From positions 160,546 through 224,545 of the forward strand of contig BDSI01000072.1 of assembly GCA_003117195.1 (NCBI GenBank): a stretch of DNA of 64,000 nucleotides, in the 5' to 3' direction. The notes below the pieces were generated by a model. The model worked only from the letters and a program-made list of their open reading frames with translations, had not been told where the DNA came from and made no database searches. The position numbers and the translations under genes are program-made. The stretch is from Eudorina sp. 2006-703-Eu-15 (Eukaryota; Chlorophyta; Chlorophyceae; Chlamydomonadales; Volvocaceae). Positions 32,585 to 44,524 of this stretch are shown here, in pieces. Within the stretch, counting starts at the first letter, position 1, and every line of letters starts with the position of its first letter.

Positions 32585-33148
32585 TTACATATAGCCACCC
32601 TGCCAAGTGCTGGTGTTGCCATAGTTGTTGCCGCTCATGTAGCCGCCGCTCTGCGAGCCGGTCCAGCGGTCGACATAGCCACCACCCGAAAAGCTGCCAA
32701 AGATATCGTCCGGCATCCCGTCCCCAAGGGCATCGTAAGCGCTGTTTGGATCCTCATCATCGCGGCCGGTGAAGAAGTCGTCGAAGGGGCCCCGGTCCAT
32801 CATTTCGCTGCTGCTGTAGAGCTCCTCATAGGTCGGCTCCACAATGCCCGCCTTGCGCATCTCCACACGCTCACGGAAACGCCGTTTGTACTCCTCAATC
32901 TTGGTCTCCTTGACCTTGCGAGCGCGGAGCTTCTCAACCACCCGGCTCTGCATGACGAGCTTCATGTAGCGGCGCACGGCCACGTCCTCCGGCTCATCCT
33001 CAGCCACTTCGACCTCCACCATGTAGCTGTCCTTGCGTGCCATCTGGCAGCGAGTTCCATTCGTAATGCGCGGCGCCACGCGCGGGCAGACGCTGCCGAA
33101 CGCCTTGCAGCCCGCAAGGGCCCTAGCCTGAGACATTGAAGTCATCAT
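32585..33148 (-). CDS. Plastid ribosomal protein bS21
   Basis: This intronless ORF has 187 codons. Residues about 35-105 ([60 protein letters not shown]) match the bacterial-type S21 family, a small protein of the 30S subunit near the anti-Shine-Dalgarno end of 16S rRNA. The first ~35 residues ([17 protein letters not shown], Arg/Ala/Ser-rich, no acidic residues) look like a chloroplast transit peptide, so the plastid ribosome is the likely site. The C-terminus is extended by about 80 residues rich in Asp, Gly, Tyr and Asn ([20 protein letters not shown]), beyond bacterial S21 length. The stop codon lies inside a TGTAA word. Confidence 0.82.
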   Translation of the reverse strand: MMTSMSQARALAGCKAFGSVCPRVAPRITNGTRCQMARKDSYMVEVEVAEDEPEDVAVRRYMKLVMQSRVVEKLRARKVKETKIEEYKRRFRERVEMRKAGIVEPTYEELYSSSEMMDRGPFDDFFTGRDDEDPNSAYDALGDGMPDDIFGSFSGGGYVDRWTGSQSGGYMSGNNYGNTSTWQGGYM

Positions 33149-34722
33149 CTTGACCGATGCAACCTAAAGCAACGGCCTTCAAGGCAAATTAGGGCTAAAA
33201 GCTATGCAGAATGGGAACGAGTCCACCTCAAAATGGAGGAGTGTACGGCAGCCCCGGGCCTTACGAAAAGTTGCGAAGACCATGCTTTGATTGACTGTTG
33301 CGAAGACTCAATAGTCAACAGGTTAGCTCCAAAACTGCTGCGCAGTTCACACTACGGCCAATCTTACAATGTTCAACGGGAATTCAACTAATAGGACCGC
33401 CTGATTTTATACCTGGTGTACATGCAACTCCGTTATACTCGTTAAGGCGTGAAAATAGCATGCGGCGGGCGGGAGCGAGCCAGCGGCTTTGGGGGAGTGA
33501 GGAGTAATAAAACGCGTGCAAGTTATGGGCCTCCCATTTCCGGCGCGGTGAGTGATTTCGTATGAAGGTCGCACGCATAGATTGAATTTAAAAACCAACA
33601 GGAGCTAATACTATAGTACGCGTACTCGGACAGCTGCCCCTTCCACTTCTCCGGTTTTGGCCTTCGCTATACGCAAACACATTAATTTGCACTACCTGAT
33701 TTGTAAATCGATTCCGTCTTGACTCCTGTTGTGCGGCTGAGTTCGTTAGTGAAGACAGTTGACGGTGTCCTGAAAACCGTCCGTGTAACCATGTGTTTGC
33801 CATTGATTTGGCACCTGCATATGCTGTATTCTGGGGGAATTGCTGGGTGTTGCTGTCTTGGGCGGTTCGCTCTCCCCGCCTTTACAAGGGAGGCGTGGCG
33901 TGTAGTTCAAGCACCGCAGTTGTACAAGGCCTGCAGGCTGTACCTCTGTATCTGCCTTCGCGCCTGGAGAGGATCCACATTGTGCAGTTGCTGGTTCGCG
34001 GGTCCCTGAGCTGTTTTGTAATGCTTTGCAAGCATAACCCAAATCACGCTGGACGCATGCTGATTCGCGGTCGCGCAGTGTTTTGGATAGTGGCGTCGTC
34101 GATAAAGACCAAAGCTTGCTGTCCAGCTTATGAGATCAGGTTACAGTGGACCCCACGGGTTGACGGCGGCAACCGAAGCCTTTAATGGGTTACCCCCGGC
34201 CCCCTGGCGTACTTATTGCAGGCCGCGGCAGGCGGCGCACTACTTCCCCATCTTCGCCACTTTGCTGATGATCTCATCAATCATCAGCATCTGCGTGTGG
34301 TAAGAGGCGTGGGTGCGCAATGATAAAGCTCAAACCGCGGCCAAGCAGCCGGACCAGCTGTTGGGCATGGGTCCATGCATCGCTGGCCAAGTTCCCACAG
34401 TGCAGAAGTTGCGTTCCGCATCATGCCAGCGCCTCACACCGCCTTGAGTGATGATGTTCCTGTTGATCTGGGTTTTTCGATCTATTAGCGTGTCATGGCC
34501 CCGCGCAAGAGTAAGCGGAGCACTGAAACACAAACGCCTTGGGTGCGAACCGTGGAAGTCGTCATTGGCCGTTCCGCTGGACACCAGTCATGAGCCGCAC
34601 GCCCCAGAGGCTGCATGTGGGTGCTCACCCACTGCAACTGGCCTTTGCCTACCGTGTGTTGCCATATGGATACCCATATGGATACCGTACCATCCGCTGC
34701 CAGGATCCACTACACCCAGACC
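33149..34722. other. Intergenic region bS21-membrane protein gene
   Basis: No gene is recognised. A block at 34140-34195 starting TTACAGTGGACCCC is similar to 35739 (TTACAGCGGACCCCGCGGGT) and 43261 (TTACAGCGGACCCC), suggesting a dispersed repeat. The region must also hold the promoters of both neighbours, which are divergent. Confidence 0.5.
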
Positions 34723-37150
34723 ATGATTTTCTCCATCAAGGCTGCGCTAACGGTGGCGGGCAACGGTACCGCTGCCGATAACTACTTTGTCCTCGGTCAG
34801 TCCGTCATTGCAACCTCGGTCCTCTTCATCATTTACGCTTGCGTCATATTCGGGCTGTGCCTGTGGCGCTCAATTCTGGAAGCGGAGATCGATTTCTATG
34901 GTGAGCATGCCGCAAGAAGCAGCCTCATGGGAGTGCGTGTATTGGGCATGGGTGTGGCTAAGATTGGGGGCCTCAGCGGCTGCGGTGTTAGACGGTCGTT
35001 GGATGTGCATCGATCGTATGTGGTGCCGTACAGGTCTGCATCTGCACTGGCTCGCTTCGGCAAACAATTACCATGCAAGTACACCTGGCATGGCACTGAA
35101 CGTGCATGCGGACTGAATGACGCGGAGGAGCACCTGCTTGTATTCAATCCGCAAAGCTGGGAACTGGGGTCGGCTGGCAACAATGTTTGCACTATAAGTT
35201 GTGATTTGGCGGCGACAGACATATAGCGCGGTCTTGTCGTCTCGCATTGAGTGGATCACAGGTCATCAGCATTCATAACCCCACTGACACATGTACGGGG
35301 GATGTCAGACATCCAGTCGCACACTCATGACCCTGCCTACGTCTATATCTGCAGGCGAAGTCAAGGACAAGGTGCAGCTCTATCAGATGGCCAACCTCGG
35401 TGTGCGTATCTGCTGGATGGCCATTATGACATGGATGGTGTTGTTGCTGGCGGGGTGCGCTATTTTCGGCGTGTACGTCTCCAACATGCGCTACCTAGTC
35501 AGGGTGCGTATTACAGCCAGAAGTACAAGTAATAGGAGGAACACGGAAAGCGAGGAGCGAACCAGCTGCCAAAAAGACTAAGCAGGACGGCGGTCGGTCG
35601 GGGTGTGAGGGCTCAGCCATGCCTAATGACGCAAGAACCATGGGCGTACCTGCATCCGCTACAATAATTCAGTAGATCAAGTCCTACGCCATGACGATAG
35701 GTTTGCTGCACCTGCCCGACTTGGGATTATTATTACGGATGTTACAGCGGACCCCGCGGGTCATCGGTGACAGCCAACGGCGACGATGATAGGGTGCAAA
35801 CCTACCGGTGTGGACAGCGGTCGGCGCCTTTGATGTGTGCACAATCAATAAAGCGCGGGGCCGGCTGCACGCGATCCGACTGCAATTAAGTAAACCCAAC
35901 GGGTAGCTTGGGTCTGGCTTCCAGGAGCTGTGGGATCAATGCCGTAACTCTGATATTGCCGGACTCACACCGCTTGGATTATGCGCACAACTTGACGCCC
36001 CTAACGCGGGACAACAATGTAACCGTTCCAAAATGGACCCTTAGTCGCGGGACGTTGCTGTGTTGCGTCGCGGCTGTATCGTTCTGCTGTCTGTGCCGCA
36101 GTAATCTGACATGGCCTAGCTTATTATTCCACCTGCAGGAGACGCTGAATAACCAGAAGATAGTGGGCGGCCCACCACTCCACGTCGGACCGTACCCAGA
36201 CTGCCCCGCCACGTGCGTTGACCTCTGGGTTGTTGATTATATCGACGTAAGTATAAATGCCCTTGCCTGCTTGCTGAAGATCCAGGGATGTCGTGATCTC
36301 GAGCCTGTGACGTTTGGGGTCGTTCATTCATTCATGTTGTAATGACATGTTTGGTTACTCTCAGTCACCATACAGCATAATGCGTCGTCGTGATCGGGAG
36401 CGAACTGAACCACGACGGCGCAGCTGACCCTGCAGCTCCCTCGTGCATTGGCGTTTTGGGTCGCATCGAAAATGCCGTTCGGGGCCACGCTGCTGCAAGC
36501 CTGGTCTCCCGTCCTGCCTGCATTCCCGCTTCATGTTTGCGTTGCTGCTCCTGCTGCGGCTCATACCGTTGCCGCCGCCGCCGCTCTTACCGGTGCAGGT
36601 GCCGATGTCCCAGTCGTGCTTATGTGACCCAGCCACGCTGCAGTCGGTAGGTGAAGCTTGTGCCTTGAGAGTCACTCGGATTGCGTGTACAGACCGAAGA
36701 ACATGGGATGGGGAATGTGTTCCTAGACCGGCGGCTTCACATATGTGCGCCTCGCCTCGTCTCCCATACCGTATCTGTCCCGTGTCCGCGTCGCCCTATG
36801 CATATGACGACCGCCGTTTTGGGTGTCCCTTCCACGTGCAGATCGTGTACCATCTGAACAACGCCGTGAACGGCGCCCCCGGCTGCATAACGGGTGTGTT
36901 CCTGATGTACATTGTGGGAGGGTTCTTTCGGAGCGAGTTATCGAAGCATCACGCGGCCGCGTGGAAGGAGCAGGACGTGGCGGCACGACTGGCGGCGGGC
37001 CATGCGCCGGGTGTCAGAGGGGCACTGGAGGCAGGGGCTGGGCCAGGGGCAGGGGCGCGGCAAGGACACAGCGGGGCAACTGGTTATCGACAATTAGCCA
37101 ACGGTAATGCCTCAGGGAGAGGGGGAGCAGGGAGAGGGAGGGGCCGGTGA
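34723..37150 (+). CDS. Unrecognised multi-pass membrane protein
   Basis: The phase-consistent model is 34723-34900, 35355-35503, 36139-36246, 36436-36534, 36599-36646 and 36842-37150 (296 residues). Strong transmembrane segments are VIATSVLFIIYACVIFGLCL, MAIMTWMVLLLAGCAIFGVY and CITGVFLMYIVGGFF, with a weaker hydrophobic stretch in exon 4. Between the second and last segments lies a Cys-containing loop (YPDCPATCVDL, SQSCLCDPATL). The tail is Ala/Gly/Arg-rich and disordered. Two helices, then a Cys loop, then a last helix recalls tetraspanin-like topology, but no tetraspanin CCG motif is present, so I do not assign a family. Exons 4-5 are the weakest part of the model: the donor CAT/GTTTGC is poor, and an alternative frame with MFALLLLLRLIPLPPPPLLP could be used. 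Confidence 0.6.
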
Positions 37151-37635
37151 AAGCCGAGTAACAGATGACACGCGTTATGACACAGACGTAACGGGCATTC
37201 GTCTTAGCATGCAATGAGGGGTTATGATGTTCGATGGGGTGTTGCATCATTATTACTGCAGACGGCTGTCGGTCGATCAGGGTCTCGCATATCGCAGGGC
37301 GGGTGCAGGTGTTATGGTCATGCAGGTGGATAAGTAGCAGGGCCGCGGAATGGCACAACACGTTATGGCTATGGAAGAGGGACAATCAGGGCCACCCAAG
37401 CACAGATCGCTTACCTTGAGATTTGGGGGAAGGGTCTAATCATTTGGTTTTGACACACACAACGCGTGTGACGTTCCGCTGCCGTTGGCCTGACGCCGTT
37501 ATACGGCAAGTCGATTTGTACTGATGCTCCGTTTTCGTTATTTTCGCAAATATGTTTATTCTTTTTCTATGACAATTATGCATATTCTCACACATCTTCA
37601 TATATGAATGTCGCTGAAAGGACTCAACTGGCGTC
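37151..37635. other. Intergenic region with PAS1-like gene promoter
   Basis: No ORF of interest. An AT-rich stretch at about 37500-37620 (TTTATTCTTTTTCTATGACA) immediately precedes the ATG at 37636 and probably contains the promoter and 5' UTR. Confidence 0.5.
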
Positions 37636-40600
37636 ATGAAGCTCGACGCGTTCCAACAGTACTTGGCAGAGTTACGGGCGTTACCAACTGAATTGCCCCT
37701 CGAACCAGAGCTTAAAGCGCAACGTGTCAAGCTCGACAAACGTATCAGGTCGGGTTGGTTGGAACCACTCCTGGGCGACGATTGCCCCGGACATCCTAGA
37801 TGGCTCTGGCGCAAGTACACAAAAAGACCTGTAAATACACCAGCGGAAACAACGTTGCGGCAAAATCGGCCTGATTTGGAATCCGAATCGACGGGACGGC
37901 ACGCCCGCGCGCAGGGAGGAGCAAGCGCTCTCGGCCGGGGCTGTGCTCACGGCCGTCCTCGAGGCGGGCGATGGCGAAACATCCCCTCGAGAGGGCGACT
38001 TGGTGAGCGACCTGGCCCACATTGCGCTGGCTTCGCTCCTCGGCCCATCCGAGGTCCACCAACCAACAGGTCCACGAATCCTATGCACACACGCACACAT
38101 GCACACCGCATGCACACATCTGGTACCTGTGCAGTGTCCTCGATACGTCACTCCCCATGCTGTCGTACTGACGCATGAGGCACGTGACAGCGCCTCTCAT
38201 GCCTCGGGTCCGCACCCTCCCCTGGCCAACCGCGGCACACACCGTGTCCCCTATCCCCTGCCCCCTACCACCTCCACGTCCCCAGCCCTCAGTCTGCGCG
38301 CCCGGTCCTTCCGCGACTCAGCGCCTCACAGCCGAGCGAGCACCTCGCTGTGACCCAACTGGAGCCGCCATCCCCCCGTTCCCGTTCATCATTTCTTTCC
38401 ATCTGCAATCTTCCCATCTTTCCACCCTCCTCCTCCCTTCAGGTGTACATCCATTACAGCATTCGCGACCTGGAGGATGACCTGCTGTACAGCACGCGCA
38501 GCGACGAGGGCGGCACCGGCCAGGCGTTTGCGTTCATCATGGAGAAGGGCGTCCGGGTGCCCCGCGGCTGGGAGCTGGCCATTCGAGGTGCATGGTGACG
38601 GGCGGGCGGTGCCGCGGGCGGGAGCCTGGAGATTGGGGGCCATGGGGCGGGGGCTGCCCCCCCTTGACAGTTTCATGGGCTCGTTCTTGGGAGGCTGCCC
38701 TCCCTTCCTGGGCGTTGGGCTGTGTTACCCAGGGCGATGGGCACCAGGCGCCCACCCCTACACCCACCCCCACGTGCGCGTCATGGGCGCACTGCGCACT
38801 GCGCACTGCGCACGGCCGCAGTACACCTGGCTGCGGGTCCTCGAGCTCAGCGCTGGGTGGTCCCCCGCTGCAATGCGTCACGGCGGCGGCTGCCGCTGTT
38901 GATCCGCCGTTGCCGCTGCCGCTGCTGCCGCTGTTGCCGCGCCCGTTGCCGCAGACATGACCCGGGGGCAGCGCAACGTGCTGCAGGTGAAGCCCGGCTT
39001 CGGCTTCCGCCACCCGGACTGCCGCATGCGGCCGCCCGCTCGGAAGCTGCCCCTGGACCAGGTGGGGCCGGGCGTAGGGGCGCGCGGGTGAGGGTGTGGG
39101 GCAGGGCGAGTGGGGTTAAACGGAAACAGCCCAGACACACCCAGCCCGAGTGGACGACCCAACTGCTCCGAGGGTTCATGGATGTAGGGATCAAGGGAGA
39201 GGAAACCCCAGTCGGAGGGTGTGAGGCTGTGCAGCCTCCGTTGCCATTGGAAAAACTTGGCAAGGCCCCCTCATCGAGTGCGGCTGCGGAGACACTTGCC
39301 AGGGCCTACCGGACCCCGCTGACCTGCAACCCAGTCTCCGCCCGCCCGCCCGCCCGCCCGCCCGCCCGTCCCCTACCACAGCCCCTCCGCTTCGACATCA
39401 CACTGCTGCGTTGGTACCCCGCATCCGACGTACATCCGTACGGCGAAGGAGATTCGCTGTACAAGCGGTGCATCCGGGAGGCCGCCGCGTGGGAGAGCCC
39501 GCGCCCACCATTCGAGGTGCGGGGCGACGCCGTACATACCGTACACAGTGGAGCCTCGTCACGACGACCCATCCCTTTCCTTCTGGCGCACTTGAGGAAC
39601 ACGACCCGCGACACGACCCGCGGTAACCACACCCCCTGACACTGCCCCTTGCAGCCATCGTCTCCGCTCTGAACATCCTCTCCCCTTTCCCCTTCCCTGT
39701 CCCCTGCCTTTTGCCTAGCCCCTCGCCACCTGCCGCTGCCCCTTCCCCCCTCTCCCCAGGTGACCCTCCACTTGGCGGCCCGCTGTCCCGCCTACGACGG
39801 AATGCAGCTGACCGGGCAGAAGCTGTACAGCACTGCGGGACGCCAACCGCTGACAGTGCAACTGGGCCGGGGGCTGCTGCCGCCAGGTGGGGTATAGGAG
39901 AATTGGTAGACGCCAGGTGGGGGGTTTGGACGGGTGCGGGCTTGGGTGCGGGGTCGGGGGCCGGCGGCTGGGGTGGGGCTCCTTGCACGGCACCGATTTC
40001 AGTCCGATGTGGCGCGACCGGGTGTACGGTCTGCTGCCGCCGCACACGGTATCGGCCCGCGTAAACCGTGCTCGTCACGTCCCCTGCTTGCCTAGGCTAC
40101 AGGAAATACGGTAAGCAACAGCAGTATCAGTACGATTGAGAGTACGAGTAGCAGTAGGATGAACAGCTGTCGCCGCTGAAATCACGGTAGCAGTAGCAGC
40201 AGTCGCAGTTGCAACAGAAGCAGTCGCAGTTGTGGCGTGTGCTCCCCCATCACTCCAGCGATCAGCGATTACACGCGCGCGCACGCCCTATGTGGCCCCT
40301 TCGCCCTCTCACCGCCGCGAGCGAGCGTGTCCCGGGAATCCGTCTGCCGTCCCGACCGCTCATGTGTTTTTGACGCATGCCCCGCCGCAGCTGTGGAGGA
40401 CGCCCTGTCGTACATGTCCAAGGGGGAAATGGCGGCGTACGTCGTGCCCGCGGGCCTGATGCGACCTGTGGGGCAGACCAAGAGGGGTCAGGCCGGCGGC
40501 GTTGACGGCGACGGCGACAGCAGCAGCGGTGAGGACGATGAGGCCCTGCTGGGGCTCGCCCCAGGGCGGTCCTCGGGGACCCGTGCGGGCGGCCGCGGTG

Positions 40601-43600
40601 CGGGCAAGGACGAGGCCAGGGCCGGGGCAGCGGGCAGCAGCGCCCCAACGGGCACGGCGGCGCTCCCGTGCTTGGTGCCCCCGCCGCCGCCGCGGTGCAC
40701 GCAAGTGGAACTGGAGATCGAGCTGCTGTCGATGGTGCAGGTAAGGAACCGACCCGCGGGTCATGAGCAGACGGTCTCGTGTGCCGTTCTGCCCTACCTC
40801 CCTTGCCCACCTCCTTTGCTCACCTATTTGGTGCTCAGCCGCGTGGTCCAGGCGTGGTCTGTGGTGCATCCCAGTGCTCCGTGTGCCTCGGCTTGGTCGC
40901 TCTATCCTATCCCCGCCCCGATCGCGCGCAGACCTGCCGGAATACTGGGGTCGTTTCTGTTTGATGATTTTCTTGGGCGCCGACGGGGTGAAATTGAAAA
41001 AAGAAATAAACCCGAAGAACGAACCCAGGCACACCCAACACAACTCAGTATACTTACGTGGTGTGGTACCTGCATAGCAATGGAAATACCGAGACTGTGC
41101 GAGGGCGCGTGGCGGCGCGGCCGCCGACGGGGTGACGACGTCGCGGCGCAACTGCATGCAGGTGCGCGACATGACGGGCACCGGCGAGGTGACCAAGAAG
41201 CGGCTGCGGGAGGGACAGGGCGAGTTCCCCATCGACTGCCCCCTGCAAGACACCACCGTCACGCTGCACTACAAGGCCCGGCCGCTGGGCCACCAGCTGC
41301 TGCTGCGGCCAAGGGGAGCAGGAGCGGCGGCCCCGCCGGAGGAGGGGGAGGAGGAGGAGGAGGAGCAGGCGGCGGGCGCGGGGTCGGAGGCCCCGGACGC
41401 CAGTGGCGATGTGTGGGTATACGACTCCCGGAAGCTTCAGGAGGCCCCCCTGATCGCGGACACGGGTAAGGCGAGCCCGGTGCCGGGGGGGGGGCCTAAA
41501 AAGAAACAGCCCAGGGGCCGGGGTAAAGGGCCCTATCTCACCGGGTGGCGCTGCCATGAATTCGGAACGCGTTCTTGCGATTGGGGGCCTCTGGCGGGCA
41601 GCCCATGTAGTCCATACTCCTCGTACTCCATACTCGGTCCCGCGCTGGGGCCGCTTCCCCTGCCAGGCTGCAGCATGACGGTGCGGTGCGGTGCCCCACT
41701 GCGGCCCGCTGTGTCCCTCCCGGCCCAGGCTGCGGCGAGCTGCCGGAGGGGCTGGAGATGGGCCTCAAGCTGATGGTGCCGGGGGAGGTCAGCAGGCTGG
41801 TGGCGGCGCCGCGCTTCGCCTACGCGGGGCGGGACGACGCGCCGCCGGGCATACCCCGGGACGCCACTGTGGAGTTCGAGTTGGAGCTGTTCGACTTTGA
41901 GCGGGAGGGGCACTGGCAGGTGAGGTGCTTTGGGGGGGGGCCCCGGGGGGTGCGGTTCGAACGCGGAGGGTGCGCGCTGGTGACTGGAGGGCAGTGACGG
42001 GCTCGTCTGGGGGCTGTAGGGGGACTGGGGGTTAAATTGAGAAAATAAATAAACCCGAAGAACGGCCCAGGTGGCGGCTGGGTGGCCTGGGGTGATCTAG
42101 GCGACCGTTCGTGAGTGTTTGGCGGTTAACAGCGGAGTCGATACGGTAGCCTGATGAAGCAAGCCGAAGGTACGGAAGGGCTGACTGTGCTGTACGGTCG
42201 GTCGCGGTCGCATTTGATGTGCCGCCGCCTGCCCGCGGCTCCCCACCTGCCCACCCTTGTGTGCAGAACCTGTCCTTCGAGGAGCGGTATGCCCTGGCAG
42301 ATCGGCTCAAGGCCAAGGGCAACGAGCTGTTCAGGAAGCAACAGCACAAGTTCGCGCGGGCCAGGTGGGGCGGAGGACGCGACAAACAGGGAAGCAGGTC
42401 CGATCCAAATCAGTACAATCTCGATCTACCGTAACGCCCACCAAGCCGCTAGCCCAAGGATTGCCTGTGATGGATCCATACGTGCGCCACCTCGATCGCA
42501 AAGCGCGGGCTACCAGTCGGGGGAATGCGCGCAGCCGCGCCACCGCCGGACGCATGCTAAAGGATCTTGGGGGGCCCCCGACCCGATGCGGTGCTCTTTT
42601 GGGGTGTTGTGCCTGGGTGTGTTCTTTCTCTTTGGGTACCCGGAAGGCGCGTCAATTTCGTTGGATGCCGCCCGCCTCCCCATGGATCTGCACGTGCGCC
42701 GCCTCGAGCCTCGGCCCGGTGACGACATGGATACCTCAGGACTGTAAGCCTGGCACTCGCGATCCTAGCCCACCCGAACACACCGGGGCTCTGCTGGAGC
42801 CCGGAGGTGATGAAGGGGTGACGCGTCTCGGTCCATTAATGTGGGTGCTGGGCCCCGTGCCTCGAGCTGCTTTGTTGCCCAGCCCAGCCCCGTCCGCCGT
42901 CCGGCCCTTGGCTCCTTCCTCTGGCACGTACGACACGGCGGCAGGTACGACCGGCTCCTGCGGCTGCTGGAGTCCACCCGCGACTTCGAGACCCAGGAGG
43001 AGGTGGCCCGGATCGACGGGTACAAGGTGGCGGTGCTGGGCAACCTGGCGCTTTGCTGCATGCACATGGCCGAGTACATGGCGGCGGTGGCGGCGTGCGA
43101 CAAGGGCCTCCAGTGAGGAGGGGCGAAGGGGCCAGGGGGCTGGGAGACGGGGACAAGGGGCGGGCAGCTCAGCTTCGCGAGAGTGCTGTCGGGGCTAGCC
43201 GCCAATGCCCCGTCAGTGCGTTTTGTCGACTCCAATTCAGTCGGAATGAATGAATGAGCGTTACAGCGGACCCCGAAGTCTATGTGACCTCGGGACCTGG
43301 TGGTTTGGTTCCAGGCCGCACCTCCGGCCCACCTTTTCCACATCCAGCACCACTGCGCCCACGAGGCTGCCCCACGAGAAGGGAAGGAATCTCCAGTCTG
43401 GCGACTGTACCTGCACCTGTGCGTGTGTTTAGCGAGAGCTCCGCTCAAACCAACCAGATCCTGTGTGTGTCTGAAAGGTAAAGGAAGGAAACTGAGCCGC
43501 GAGAAGCGAGAAGTGTAGCGTACACAGGCGATACAGGCGAGGGGAGAAGATGCAACACGGAACTCGAAGTACCGACAACCGTTATCGAAGTGAATGGTGA

Positions 43601-44423
43601 CGGCGACGAAGATGATGTATGTAGACCGAGCCGGCGGATGTAGCAGCCGCGAACGGCAGTCGACCGAGGCGGGCGCCGGAGCTCCGGGTAGTAGCCGCGG
43701 ACTGAATGGCTGTGTGTGAGTGCGTGATCAGCGAGCAGCCCACCCGGACCACCCGAGGCCCAAGATGTGCGTGTGTCGCCCACTCGCCTTTCCAGGTACG
43801 AGCCCGAGAACGCCAAGCTGCACTTCCGGAAGGGCAAGGCGCTCAGTCTGTTCGGGGAGTACGAGATGGCGGCCGAGGCGCTGAAGCTGTGAGTCCCGGA
43901 AATGGATGCAGGGCGGCACGTTCGGTAGCAGGTCTGCGCCTCAGTGGTATCTGATGGGCACGGCGCGGGTGCCGTGGGCTCCCGATGCGCCGGTCGGTAT
44001 GTGCAGCCTAGCCTTGCTTCTTACCCAGATGTTTCAGGGGTAGATGTTAGTCCCGGTCGCGTTGGGCGGATCATGGGGGCGGGTGAAGCCGTTTGCCAGG
44101 GCCCACGGACCAGCTGCCGGATTGCCTGGGGCCGAGTTGCCTCGGGGAAGCGACGCATCCCGGCCTGACGTCCCGGGGATCGCCGCTTGCAGCTTCGTAG
44201 CTCAGCCCAAGTCGGCGGCGTCCTCAGCTCTGCTGCGGCGCGCTGCATGCCCCCCACGGACCCAACAACCCTCAAAATCCCCACCGCCCTCAGGGCCCTG
44301 GAGCACGACCCGTCCATCGAGAGGGACGTCAACTCGGAGCTGGCGACGAACACGGAGAGGCAGAAGGCGGCCGTGCGGAAGCAGAAGCGGGACATGGGCA
44401 ACTTCTTCAAACAGAAGCGATGA
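37636..44423 (+). CDS. PASTICCINO1-like FKBP/TPR protein
   Basis: Exons are 37636-37748, 37915-38002, 38443-38587, 38955-39061, 39382-39516, 39760-39886, 40391-40740, 41162-41465, 41729-41919, 42267-42364, 42945-43112, 43796-43888 and 44294-44423. All phases agree (682 residues). It has a helical N-terminus (MKLDAFQQYLAELRALPTE), then FKBP-like repeats: one at about 55-160 (GDLVYIHYSIRDLEDDLLYS, RNVLQVKPGFGFRHP), one at about 190-350 (VTLHLAARCPAYDGMQL, SYMSKGEMAAYVVP), one at about 370-520 (TTVTLHYKARPLGHQLLL, PEGLEMGLKLMVPGEVSRLV, VEFELELFDFE). Three TPR units follow from about 525 (ADRLKAKGNELFRKQQHKF, YKVAVLGNLALCCMHMAEYM, AKLHFRKGKALSLFGEYEMA). This is the architecture and size of plant PAS1/FKBP72, a scaffold at the ER linked to very-long-chain fatty acid elongation. 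The FKBP pockets look degenerate, so catalysis is doubtful. The first intron is inferred from phase and a GTCGGG donor. Confidence 0.85.
39114..39146 (-). mobile_element. 33-bp retroelement tail in PAS1-like intron 4
   Basis: GGTTAAACGGAAACAGCCCA then GACACACCCAGCC. It is flanked by CGAGTGG at 39107-39113 and 39147-39153. It matches the tail at 17514-17559 and, more loosely, the end of the 24047 element. Confidence 0.55.
40992..41122 (-). mobile_element. 131-bp 5'-truncated copy of the Penelope-like element
   Basis: The sequence aligns with the 3' end of the 24047-26278 element: A-rich tail, ACCCAGGCACACCCAACA-like block, CAGTATACTTACG, GGTACCTGCA and GCGTGGCGGCGCGG. Identity ends abruptly at GGCC. 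Perfect 13-bp direct repeats GCCGACGGGGTGA flank it (40979-40991 and 41123-41135), so it is a genuine insertion with target-site duplication. It lies 40 bp upstream of the exon 8 acceptor of the PAS1-like gene. Confidence 0.85.
41489..41516 (-). mobile_element. 28-bp retroelement tail in PAS1-like intron 8
   Basis: CCTAAAAAGAAACAGCCCAG with G-rich flanks. GCCGGGG occurs at 41482-41488 and 41517-41523, a candidate 7-bp target duplication. The G-run makes the exact border ambiguous. Confidence 0.4.
42031..42084 (-). mobile_element. About 45-bp truncated copy of the Penelope-like 3' end
   Basis: GTTAAATTGAGAAAATAAAT then AAACCCGAAGAACG matches the first 40-45 bp of the 24047 element. A possible short flanking repeat CTGGGG is present, but it is too short to be decisive. 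It lies in intron 9 of the PAS1-like gene. Confidence 0.65.
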
Positions 44424-44489
44424 CTGGCGCCAGCTGGGCCCTCGTCGTGTCGGCCCCCCGCAGACCGGCCTCTTCGCGAGGACGGCGCT

Positions 44490-44524
44490 TGTAACGGAGT
44501 GTAACGGAGTGGAACGAAATGTAA
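44490..44524 (+). terminator. Cluster of three TGTAA polyadenylation signals
   Basis: TGTAA occurs at 44490, 44500 and 44520 within a degenerate 10-bp repeat (TGTAACGGAG), 66-101 bp after the PAS1-like stop codon. This is a typical position for the volvocine poly(A) signal. Confidence 0.6.
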
